Part shown: one piece after another, positions 12,659 to 19,267 of the stretch | Layout of the letters: every line of letters begins with the position of its first letter | Position numbering within the stretch: the first letter of the stretch is position 1 | From: Myxococcota bacterium | GTDB taxonomy: Bacteria; Myxococcota_A; UBA9160; SMWR01 | DNA length: 19,267 nt | Assembly (NCBI GenBank): GCA_022447545.1 | Contig: JAKVBI010000002.1 | Location: 1-19,267 of the forward strand | Direction: 5' to 3' | Position numbers and translations under genes: made by a program | Notes under the pieces: generated by a model | Database searches by the model: none | The model's input: the letters and a program-made list of their open reading frames with translations, nothing else | Told to the model about the DNA's origin: nothing

Positions 12659-15526
12659 CTAACGCAGCTTGCAGTCGCACTGGTCCACGCAGGCCTCGAT
12701 ACAGCTGTCGGTGCTGCAGGCTTCGCTGCAGCTCGCCATGCAGGTCGAGTAGTCGACGCAGGTGGTCTTGCACTGACTCTCACTCTCGAACAACCCGATC
12801 CCCAGACTCTCGGCCTTGGACGGGCAACCCTGGATCAGCTGGCATTCCCCCCACACCTTTCCCCACCCCAGGGAACTCGTGCAGTCGCCGAGGCTCACAC
12901 CTGCCAGATCGAGGCACTTGCGATCCCCGCACTCGGACTTGCACTCGCTGTAGACACACAGCCCGAACCCCTCGGTCGGGCCCAGGCGGTCCTCGAAGGT
13001 GTTGCCCGGGGCCTCGCAGTCGAGGTCCGTGTGGCAATTCCCGATTTCGCGGCAGCTACCGGTCAGCGAACAGAACAGGCCGTTGGCGAACTTGCAGGTT
13101 TCGTCGCAGGGCTTGATGCACGTCCCGAGTTCCTCGGAACTTGCCCCCGAGCACTGCAGGCCCGCGCCGCAGCGCAGGCCGGCGAAATCCTCGGTGGGGC
13201 AGGTGATCTCGTCGTCGCAGTTGCACGCCTCATCCTGCAGCTGAACCCCCGTGCACTGGCTGCCCGCACTGCCCGCTGGCCGGCACCACTGGTCGCCCGT
13301 GGTCCCGCAGTCGGCGTTGGAATCGCAGCCGAGGTCCTCCACGGAGGACGGGTCGGGGACGCAGATGCCCGTGCATTCGGGGCAGTCGTCTTCACAGGTC
13401 GCCGTGGAGGTGCGGGCCGGCGCCGCCACGCACACCTCTCCGGCCCCACAGGGAATGTTGGGGCCGCAGCCGACGTCCTGGTAGACGACCCGCACCGAGC
13501 ACTCGCCGCGCGGGCCCGCCCCGCCAACCGGCGGAAGTTGGTCGATGTCCAGCATTTCGGCCGGCGTCCAGGGGCTCGCGGGCATCAAGCTGTTGAGCGG
13601 AGTCACACCCGAGAAGGAGGACTCGTGGGCAGGGCTCTGCTTCTGCCACTCGTACCAGATGCGATCGATGTTGGCGTGATGAGAGAAGAAGATCGGATCG
13701 TTGGCGGCCCGTGCTGAGCACATGGTGCCCCCCACGATGCAGTGCACCGAATCGTGTAAGCCAGGCCCGTGTTCCAGCCGGTTCCGGAAGGAGTCGTACT
13801 GACCAGGCTGGGGGTATCGGACGTTGACCAAATGGTTGACCACGGCGGTGCTGGCCGCCGAGCCGCCCGTAATCCGGCGCTTGAGGCAGCGGCCGTTGGT
13901 CAGCTGGAAGGACGTGAAGGGGGGATTCGGGGTGTAACCGAAGGGGCCGTCGTCCACACAGCGGTTCCCTGGCGCCCCCGAAGCAGAGAACTGATCCGCA
14001 GCCAGGCCCCAGAAGGGCTCGGCTTGGACAGGCGACGACAGACTCCAATTCCAGTAGGGCACCGTCACCCGGCAGTCGAATTCCTGCAGGATATTCTCGA
14101 GGCTCAGCACGCAGCCCCGGTGCCAGGGCAGGAACACCCCGTTGTTGTGCAGGCCGCGCGAGAAGAATTGCAGGTGATGATCGACGTGCTGCTTGAGTTC
14201 GCCACCCGGGTCGTCATAGGCGGTCTTGAAGACATTGATGTAGCGGGTGCGCTCGGCCACCGACATTGCCCGGACCTCTTTGCGCACCCGGATGCACTCA
14301 CAGCTGCCGTCGTCGAGGGTTCGGCACCCACACACATCGGGGCAACCGGCTTCGACAAAGCAGTCGGGGCTACCAATTTCGTCGAGGACGCCGCAGACCC
14401 CATTGCAGTCCGGCCCCAGCGGGTCTTCACCCAGCTGGCAGAGTTCATCGCAATCGGGTCCTTCCAGAAGTTCCCCGGCGTCGCAGATGCCATTGCAGTC
14501 GGGCCCGGCCACCGGATCGTTGGCATCGCAGGTGCCGTCGCAGTCCCCGGACTCCAGTGCATCGCCGGCATCGCAGATCCCGTTGCAGTCGTCTCCGGCC
14601 AGCGTCTCGCCGTCCTCACAGGTGCCGTTGCAGTCGATGCTGCTGGCGTCATCGAGGGCATCGCAAAGCCCGTTGCAATCGACATCGCCGGGCGCGTCGC
14701 TGCCGCTGCATCCGTGGAACTCGAGATCCAGGACGTCCACACGCAGCATCAGATCGTCACCCACCCGGCGCGCGAAGACCGCCAGAAGATCCGCCGCAGG
14801 GTCTCCGTCCTTGCTATCGCCCTTGGCATCCAGCGCCAGTTCCGGGGTGTGGTCGAACAAGGCGATCCAGCTCTCGGCGGCCAGGGCCGGCGCCGCCTGC
14901 CAGGCCGCAGCGAATAGGCACGCCACGGTGCCGAGGCCGGCCAACAGGGTGGCCCCTCGCGAGGCCGACCGAATGCCCACGGCCAGAAGCAGCGCCGCCA
15001 ACAACAGGAAGCCCAGGGCCCCCATGGCCGGAATCGCCAAGACCGAGCTGTCGAAGCGGATGGGCTCCCCGCCCTCGACCCGCAGAATGTCGGTGGAGCC
15101 GGTTGCCGAGGTGGCCGCCACCGCCAGCCTCATGGGCCCCACGTTGCCGAGCTCTTCCAGGGGAATCTGCAGCACCACCGAGTCGCCGCCCAGATGGCCC
15201 AGATTGACTTCGACGTCGTAGGCGTCGGGCAGGTTCGTGGTGGTGGGCGTCCCTGTCAGGGGTGGGCACGAAACGAGTCTCGGGTTCGTCAGCGCCGGCG
15301 GATCTGGCAGGGGATCAACATCCACCACCGCCGTGTACTCGGCACCCTCGAAGGTCGTGAACCCGCTTACCTGTGAAGGGTCGGGGAGATCGACCGCGCA
15401 GCCCGTCGTGGAGTCGTCGTCCACGTCGAGGGCAATGCGAACCTCGTGCAGCTGGGCCAACACCGTGGGTGCGGCAAAAAGGACCAGGACCGCCATGGCC
15501 AGCGAGCGCATCAACCGTTGCAGCAA
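12659..15526 (-). CDS. Exported tyrosinase-domain protein with internal anchor segment, Cys repeats and Cys-rich tail
   Basis: About 955 residues from a TTG at 15526, which has GGAGG 8 bases upstream and gives a clean signal peptide (MRSLAMAVLVLFAAPTVLAQ). An ATG at 15565 is in frame but lacks a site and adds charged residues. Residue numbers below count from 15565. A beta-rich part is at 41-175. IPAMGALGFLLLAALLLAVG (178-197) is an IPTL-CTERM-like helix, here internal, and a second hydrophobic stretch at 205-230 ends ALAAES. Seven 15-residue repeats starting DC (mostly DCNGxCD) fill 296-400. The tyrosinase domain is at about 425-645. CuA-type histidines are H464, H473 (LHNNGVFLPWHRG) and H482. 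CuB-type histidines are in LHDSVH (604, 608) and FFSHHANIDRIW (629-630). Residues 690-968 form a Cys-rich tail of many short disulfide-type segments. Tyrosinases oxidise phenols to quinones with two coppers, and all six ligands appear present. Confidence 0.92.
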   Translation of the reverse strand: MLQRLMRSLAMAVLVLFAAPTVLAQLHEVRIALDVDDDSTTGCAVDLPDPSQVSGFTTFEGAEYTAVVDVDPLPDPPALTNPRLVSCPPLTGTPTTTNLPDAYDVEVNLGHLGGDSVVLQIPLEELGNVGPMRLAVAATSATGSTDILRVEGGEPIRFDSSVLAIPAMGALGFLLLAALLLAVGIRSASRGATLLAGLGTVACLFAAAWQAAPALAAESWIALFDHTPELALDAKGDSKDGDPAADLLAVFARRVGDDLMLRVDVLDLEFHGCSGSDAPGDVDCNGLCDALDDASSIDCNGTCEDGETLAGDDCNGICDAGDALESGDCDGTCDANDPVAGPDCNGICDAGELLEGPDCDELCQLGEDPLGPDCNGVCGVLDEIGSPDCFVEAGCPDVCGCRTLDDGSCECIRVRKEVRAMSVAERTRYINVFKTAYDDPGGELKQHVDHHLQFFSRGLHNNGVFLPWHRGCVLSLENILQEFDCRVTVPYWNWSLSSPVQAEPFWGLAADQFSASGAPGNRCVDDGPFGYTPNPPFTSFQLTNGRCLKRRITGGSAASTAVVNHLVNVRYPQPGQYDSFRNRLEHGPGLHDSVHCIVGGTMCSARAANDPIFFSHHANIDRIWYEWQKQSPAHESSFSGVTPLNSLMPASPWTPAEMLDIDQLPPVGGAGPRGECSVRVVYQDVGCGPNIPCGAGEVCVAAPARTSTATCEDDCPECTGICVPDPSSVEDLGCDSNADCGTTGDQWCRPAGSAGSQCTGVQLQDEACNCDDEITCPTEDFAGLRCGAGLQCSGASSEELGTCIKPCDETCKFANGLFCSLTGSCREIGNCHTDLDCEAPGNTFEDRLGPTEGFGLCVYSECKSECGDRKCLDLAGVSLGDCTSSLGWGKVWGECQLIQGCPSKAESLGIGLFESESQCKTTCVDYSTCMASCSEACSTDSCIEACVDQCDCKLR
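14366..14680 (-). repeat. Seven 45-bp (15-residue) Cys repeats inside the tyrosinase gene
   Basis: Each unit begins with an Asp-Cys pair and has a second Cys four residues later, typically DCNGxCDxGxxLxGP. The seven units follow one another with no insertion or loss, so the period is exactly 15 residues. Units 2, 3 and 5 are closest to the consensus. Asn/Asp/Gly with paired Cys suggests a disulfide-pinned, possibly calcium-binding stalk between membrane and enzyme. The DNA copies are similar enough to recombine, so copy number may vary between strains. Confidence 0.9.
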
Positions 15527-15694
15527 CCGGGATTCCTCCCGTTCGTAGAAAAGCCAGCTTCTCATGGATAGGGGAAGGCTTCCGCAAGTTCAAGCACAGC
15601 TCTGCGGTCGCACGAAATCCCCCCTCCCCTATCCTCATGCCAGCAGCGGATTTTGCCGATGCGACACACCACCTCCCTATGACGGGGAACGTGC

Positions 15695-16786
15695 GTGCGC
15701 TGGTGTCGCCTGGGAATTTTCGGCCTGTGGGTCGCGCTACTGGCCGGCCAGGGCCACGCCCAGACCGACCTGCGCATCGCCACCTGGAACATCGAAGATG
15801 TGGGCGCTTCGGGGAGCAGCGAGTACAACGCGGCCCTGGCCGTCCTCGGCCGGATCGCCGCCGACGTGGTGGCCATCAACGAGGTGGGCAGCCTGGCCGA
15901 CACCGTGAACCTGACGGCCCTGGCCGCGGACGCCGGCTACCCCCACCTGGCCTTCACCAGCGGAGCTCCCTTTGGCAGCGACCGCAACGCAATTCTGAGC
16001 CTATACCCTTTTGTGTCGACCACCGAGCACACGTCGGCAAGCCTGTCCGGGGATGTGGCCGCCAACGACATCTCTCGACTGATCCTGGAAGCCGTGGTCG
16101 ACGTACCCGGCAATGCCCGCGACCTGACGGTGGTCTCGAAGCACTGGAAGTCGGGCACGGGCAATGACGACGAGTTCCGCCGGGTCGTCGAGTCTTTGCG
16201 AATCGCCCAGGCACTATCGGGTCTGACCAGCGCCGACGACGCCTACGTGGTGCTCGGGGACGTCAACGAAGAAGCCGACTCGGTGCCCCGCACCCCCAAC
16301 CCGTTTACGAGCCTGCCCTCGGGATTGCCGGGCTCCTTCGTGCTGGGCGCGGACCTCACTGCCGAGTTGGCGGGCGGCGGCCTCGCCAACGACCCCTTCG
16401 CACCGCTCGAAGCCGATCCCGGCCTGAACGCCGCGGTGGTGGCCGCCGTGCAGCTCGACGGGTCCGACGGCACACGACCCGCCTCGGGACGGCGCCTCGA
16501 CTACCTGCTGGTCAGCGACGCGCTCTCGAACCTGGGCCTGGACGCCGAGGTCTACGACTCCCAAGACGAGGGCCTGGCCGGCGGGCTTCCCAAGACCGGA
16601 GCGGCACTGGCCGCCGCCACCAGCCTCGATGCCTCAGACCACCTGCTGGTATTCATCGACGTCACCGTTCCAGCGACACCCGGCACCCCGGTACCCACCC
16701 TTGGCCCCATGGGGTTGGCGGTGCTGGTGGCCTGCCTGCTGGCGGTCGCCGTGGGGCTGAGGGCCCGGCGGCAAGCCATGAACTGA
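15695..16786 (+). CDS. Secreted endonuclease/exonuclease/phosphatase-family protein with VPTL-type C-terminal anchor
   Basis: 363 residues from a GTG at 15695, with GGGGAA 5 bases upstream. The signal peptide (RWCRLGIFGLWVALLAGQG) ends HAQ. The EEP fold motifs follow in order: RIATWNIED (27-35), VAINEVG (59-65, E63 metal ligand), SDRNAI (95-100), SKHWKSG (148-154, catalytic-type His), VLGDVNE (187-192), LDYLLVS (268-274) and ASDHLLV (313-319, final His). All key positions of a Mg-dependent phosphodiesterase are present, so DNA, RNA or a phospholipid are possible substrates outside the cell. PVPTLGPMGLAVLVACLLA (332-350), then RARRQ, resembles the IPTL-CTERM anchor. The gene is divergent from the tyrosinase gene, whose internal helix starts IPAMGALG and is clearly of the same type. 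Confidence 0.9.
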   Translation: MRWCRLGIFGLWVALLAGQGHAQTDLRIATWNIEDVGASGSSEYNAALAVLGRIAADVVAINEVGSLADTVNLTALAADAGYPHLAFTSGAPFGSDRNAILSLYPFVSTTEHTSASLSGDVAANDISRLILEAVVDVPGNARDLTVVSKHWKSGTGNDDEFRRVVESLRIAQALSGLTSADDAYVVLGDVNEEADSVPRTPNPFTSLPSGLPGSFVLGADLTAELAGGGLANDPFAPLEADPGLNAAVVAAVQLDGSDGTRPASGRRLDYLLVSDALSNLGLDAEVYDSQDEGLAGGLPKTGAALAAATSLDASDHLLVFIDVTVPATPGTPVPTLGPMGLAVLVACLLAVAVGLRARRQAMN

Positions 16787-16930
16787 CCCCGCTCTCGCCC
16801 CTGGCCCCGGCGGGCTGTATTCTCGGGACTCCTCCCCGCCCCCTCGATACCGGCCAGCGGCCGTCACAGAGGCAAGGCTCTGGAGAACAAAAACTCCCAG
16901 TCCCTGACCGCCTACGACCTGTTTGTCGCA

Positions 16931-17686
16931 GTGGCAGCCATCATCTCTTTGGCGGTTCTGATGTTCCGCAGCCTGCTCGTGGATGGATCCGAGCTGGCGA
17001 CCCTGCTGGATCACTTCGACCTGGCCTTCTGCGCGATCTTCTTCTCGGACTTCATTCGCCAGATCGTTCGCGCAAAGGATCGCCGCCGCTACCTCTCGAC
17101 CTGGGGGATCTTCGATCTGGCCTCATCGGTTCCCGCCATCGATCCGCTGCGCATCTTCAGGCTGGCGCGGCTGATTCGTGTGCTTCGGGCCCTGCGATCC
17201 ATTCGTATTCTCATCAACGTGGCGCGTCGCAATCGATCATCGGCGGTGTTCGTGGCCGCCATCACCACCACCATGGCGCTGTTCGTGGGGGTCTGTGTAG
17301 CGGTCCTGCACCTCGAGATGGATGCCCCCGGCTCCAACATCACCGACGCCGAGGACGTGCTTTGGTGGGCGGTGGTCACCAGTTCGACGGTGGGATACGG
17401 CGACCACTACCCCGTCACCGAAGGGGGGCGGCTCCTGGGCGCGGTTCTGATGTTCGTGGGCATCGGCCTGTTCGCCACCGCCAGCGGATCGCTGGGTGGC
17501 ATGCTGATCCAATCCAATCGCGATCAGAATGCCGAACGCCTGGTGGACGGGGAGATTCGAGCGCTGCGCGAGTCCGTGGCGCGCATCGAAGGTCTACTGG
17601 AATCACGACAGCCCCGGGAAGAAGACAGCGGGCCTCGAGAACCCGGTCCGAGCGGGGGAACTTCGGGGCCACCCACCGGCCTCTGA
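16931..17686 (+). CDS. Voltage-gated potassium channel, KvAP-like six-helix type
   Basis: 251 residues from the GTG at 16931. S1 is at about 1-16, S2 at 28-43 and S3 at 57-70. S4 is DPLRIFRLARLIRVLRALRS through R92, with Arg at every third place (74, 77, 80, 83, 86, 89, 92), a textbook voltage sensor. S5 is at 106-127. The pore loop with filter TVGYGD is at 153-158, and S6 at 166-190. A short helical segment at 196-225 could be a coiled coil that joins subunits. A Pro/Gly-rich tail ends the protein. The true start is unclear. The frame is open back to the stop of the preceding gene with no ATG, GTG or TTG. A CTG at 16880, with AGAGG 7 bases before it, would give a full S1 (LENKNSQSLTAYDLFVAV). 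It follows the EEP gene on the same strand after 144 bases. Confidence 0.93.
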   Translation: MAAIISLAVLMFRSLLVDGSELATLLDHFDLAFCAIFFSDFIRQIVRAKDRRRYLSTWGIFDLASSVPAIDPLRIFRLARLIRVLRALRSIRILINVARRNRSSAVFVAAITTTMALFVGVCVAVLHLEMDAPGSNITDAEDVLWWAVVTSSTVGYGDHYPVTEGGRLLGAVLMFVGIGLFATASGSLGGMLIQSNRDQNAERLVDGEIRALRESVARIEGLLESRQPREEDSGPREPGPSGGTSGPPTGL

Positions 17687-17740
17687 ACCGCGGGCCACAC
17701 TCCTTCGCGCGAACCCGCCTCGCACCCCATCGGGAACCCC

Positions 17741-19267
17741 TCAGCCGCAGGGCAACCGGTCGCGGCGTCGGCGCCGCTGGTTGAGCACCACGGCTAGAGG
17801 CATCAGGGCGCCGACCGCGAAGCCGCCGCCACAGCCCTGGTCACCCGACATCGCCTCACCGGTGTCGGCTCCATGGACGCACTCGGGGTCGTTCGGATAG
17901 TCGATGGCTCCGTCGCCGTCGTTATCCAGACCATCGTCACACGCCGGGGCTTCGGTGTTACCCAGAGCGCTCACACAGCCCGGGTCCTCGGGAAAGTCCG
18001 CCAGACCATCGCCATCGTTGTCGAGGCCGTCATCGCAGGTGTACCAAGCCATCGTACTCAGGGCATCGCCTCGCTCCGAGGAGTCGGAGAAATCCGCACA
18101 ACCGGGGTCTGCCGGGTAATCGCTGTAGCCGTCGCAGTCGTCGTCGAGGCCGTTCGAACAACTCCCCGCCGACGGCCCCATATCCATTTCACACCACAAC
18201 GCACCGGACTCGCAGGTGGTGGTCCCTGCCGCACACACCCCCAACTTCCCGGTGCTACACGCTACAGGCGAGAAATCCTCGTCCACGACTCCATCGCAAT
18301 CGTCGTCCACGCCATTGCACCCATCCGCCTGGTCCGGATGGATACTCGAGTCACCGTCGTTGCAGTCGACGTCGCAGCGATAACCATCGCCGTCCAGATC
18401 GTCAGTACAGGGAGGCTCAGTGGCCGTCACAGTCACCCGGTCGATCCACACCACACCCTTTTCCCTGGGCGACGTGCTCTTGTTGTTGTAAACGCCGACG
18501 ACGATCTCGTGGGCTCCCGCCGGGAGATCGAGTTGAAGTCCGTGCTCGAGCCAGCCGCTGTCGAGGTCCGTCTCCGAGTCGCCCGTGAGGCTCATGAGAT
18601 AGGAGGCCGGCGGTGCGCCGTGGAGTTCACCATCGATGCTCAACAGAGCTTCGACGAACTCGTCGGGTTCATAGCCGCCCCGGGCCTCGAGCCGGTAGCC
18701 GACCTGCACCTCCACCGGGATCGAGCCGTCCAAAACGTGGAAGGTTGCCGCGAACCCCCCCGAGGTTTCTTCGGCTTCTCCACCCACCGTCACCTTGAGG
18801 GCCCCGCTGGCGACTCCGTCGGATGGCTCGAAGCTGCCCTCCGCATGGTCGGGTTCCGCAGTGCCGAGGAAGGCATCGTCGCGGTAGCTGAACAGCCCGC
18901 TGCCCGTTGCGAAATCCTCGGCCAGCAGCACACCCGGCGGTGTGTCCTCGGCGTCCCAACTCGCGTACAGACAGCCTGGATCGTCTGGGTAGTCGACGTA
19001 GCCATCGCCATCGTTGTCGGCCCCGTCGTTACAGGCTGTGGGGACCGGCGGAGGAGGGGGCGGGGGCGGCACCGACCCGGTCATCAAAACGGCCTCCGCG
19101 TATCCACCCCCGGATGCGAGGACCATTACGTCGGAATCCCAGTTCTGTTTGGTGGAGGTCACGTTGTTCAGATCGCCATCGATGAGGGTGTCGGGTGATC
19201 CGAAGGAAATGTCCGACGTCGAGGATTCGTTGACCAGAATGTCGCCCCCGCTCTCGCTCGACGAGTA
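17741..19267 (-). CDS. MopE-like repeat surface protein with MYXO-CTERM-like tail, 5' end off the right edge
   Basis: The frame stays open to the last base of the window: 35 codons precede the GTG at 19162, beginning YSSSESGGDILVN. The visible 508 residues are therefore the C-terminal part of a longer gene. A run of eight prolines leads into repeats of the type CNDGADNDGDG followed by DYPDDPGC, of which four or five copies are seen. One block, DLDGDGYRCDVDCNDGD then CNGVDDDCDGVVDEDF, is the MopE/putative-metal-binding motif found in Myxococcota surface proteins. Between them about 200 residues (LLAEDFATGSGLFSYRD to GVVWIDRVTVTATEP) form a carbohydrate-binding-module-like beta sandwich. The end, DQGCGGGFAVGALMPLAVVL then RRRRR, with a Cys-Gly start, hydrophobic helix and Arg cluster, resembles MYXO-CTERM. 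Likely calcium-bound, outer-surface anchored. Ligand unknown. Confidence 0.88.
   Translation of the reverse strand, partial: YSSSESGGDILVNESSTSDISFGSPDTLIDGDLNNVTSTKQNWDSDVMVLASGGGYAEAVLMTGSVPPPPPPPPVPTACNDGADNDGDGYVDYPDDPGCLYASWDAEDTPPGVLLAEDFATGSGLFSYRDDAFLGTAEPDHAEGSFEPSDGVASGALKVTVGGEAEETSGGFAATFHVLDGSIPVEVQVGYRLEARGGYEPDEFVEALLSIDGELHGAPPASYLMSLTGDSETDLDSGWLEHGLQLDLPAGAHEIVVGVYNNKSTSPREKGVVWIDRVTVTATEPPCTDDLDGDGYRCDVDCNDGDSSIHPDQADGCNGVDDDCDGVVDEDFSPVACSTGKLGVCAAGTTTCESGALWCEMDMGPSAGSCSNGLDDDCDGYSDYPADPGCADFSDSSERGDALSTMAWYTCDDGLDNDGDGLADFPEDPGCVSALGNTEAPACDDGLDNDGDGAIDYPNDPECVHGADTGEAMSGDQGCGGGFAVGALMPLAVVLNQRRRRRDRLPCG

Noticed and set aside
11871-12662. Plus-strand 263-codon frame opposite YaiI and SnoaL-like genes
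   Set aside because: Both minus-strand genes are firm family members with good starts. The plus frame has no recognisable content.
14366-14680. Evenly spaced repeats suggestive of a CRISPR array
   Set aside because: The 45-bp period has no separate repeat and spacer, lies in a coding frame and encodes a 15-residue protein repeat.
14247-15221. Long plus-strand open frames opposite the tyrosinase gene
   Set aside because: Low-complexity Ser/Pro/Arg-rich shadows of the GC-rich, repeated minus-strand gene, which has the clear domains.
17873-19198. 441-codon plus-strand frame opposite the MopE-like gene
   Set aside because: It mirrors the DNDGDG repeats on the other strand (repeated VAVVI-type wording). 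No start signal or domain, and the minus frame has repeats, fold and anchor.

Overview
The window looks like chromosomal DNA of an uncultured, mostly GC-rich Gram-negative bacterium, probably from a deltaproteobacterial-type lineage (Myxococcota, Binatota or similar). This is an inference from three things: several surface-anchor C-termini (PEP-CTERM, VPTL/IPTL-CTERM-like, MYXO-CTERM-like), DNDGDG and MopE-type metal-binding repeats, and a set of small catabolic-type enzymes. There is no rRNA, CRISPR array, transposase or integrase in view.

Left part (1-2750). Three secreted proteins lie on the minus strand in a tightly coupled operon (stop/start overlaps at 1266-1269 and 433-435). Two end in PEP-CTERM tails, and the third runs off the left edge. 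Upstream of the operon, 1856-1891 holds two mutually exclusive hairpins, one followed by a T-run on the operon strand, like an attenuator. The non-coding stretch 1892-2746 contains a 60-nt tRNA-Phe(GAA)-like gene that lacks its D arm (2262-2321), a near-repeat of a paired GTCGCCA motif on each side of it, and other inverted repeats. It resembles an old integration or recombination site.

2747-5515 is one large minus-strand membrane protein, visibly AT-richer than the DNA to its right, with an alkaline-phosphatase/sulfatase-superfamily domain and a TPR-like tail.

Middle part (5795-12560). This is a patchwork of small soluble enzymes: a PECR-like SDR, a DUF4336 protein, a lone Rossmann protein, a DAPG-hydrolase-like protein, a tandem EthD-like protein, a VOC protein, a YaiI/YqxD protein and a SnoaL-like protein. 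A PEP-CTERM protein with an ice-binding (DUF3494)-like domain interrupts them. The set hints at catabolism of acyl or aromatic compounds but does not form a recognisable pathway.

Right part (12659-19267). These are large exported proteins. A secreted tyrosinase carries an internal IPTL-like anchor segment, seven exact 15-residue Cys repeats and a long Cys-rich tail. Next come a secreted endonuclease/exonuclease/phosphatase-fold protein with a VPTL-type tail, a KvAP-like voltage-gated potassium channel, and a MopE-like repeat protein with a MYXO-CTERM-like tail that runs off the right edge. The window is therefore rich in cell-surface proteins that use at least three kinds of C-terminal anchor. 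The sorting enzymes (exosortase or other CTERM peptidases) must be elsewhere.
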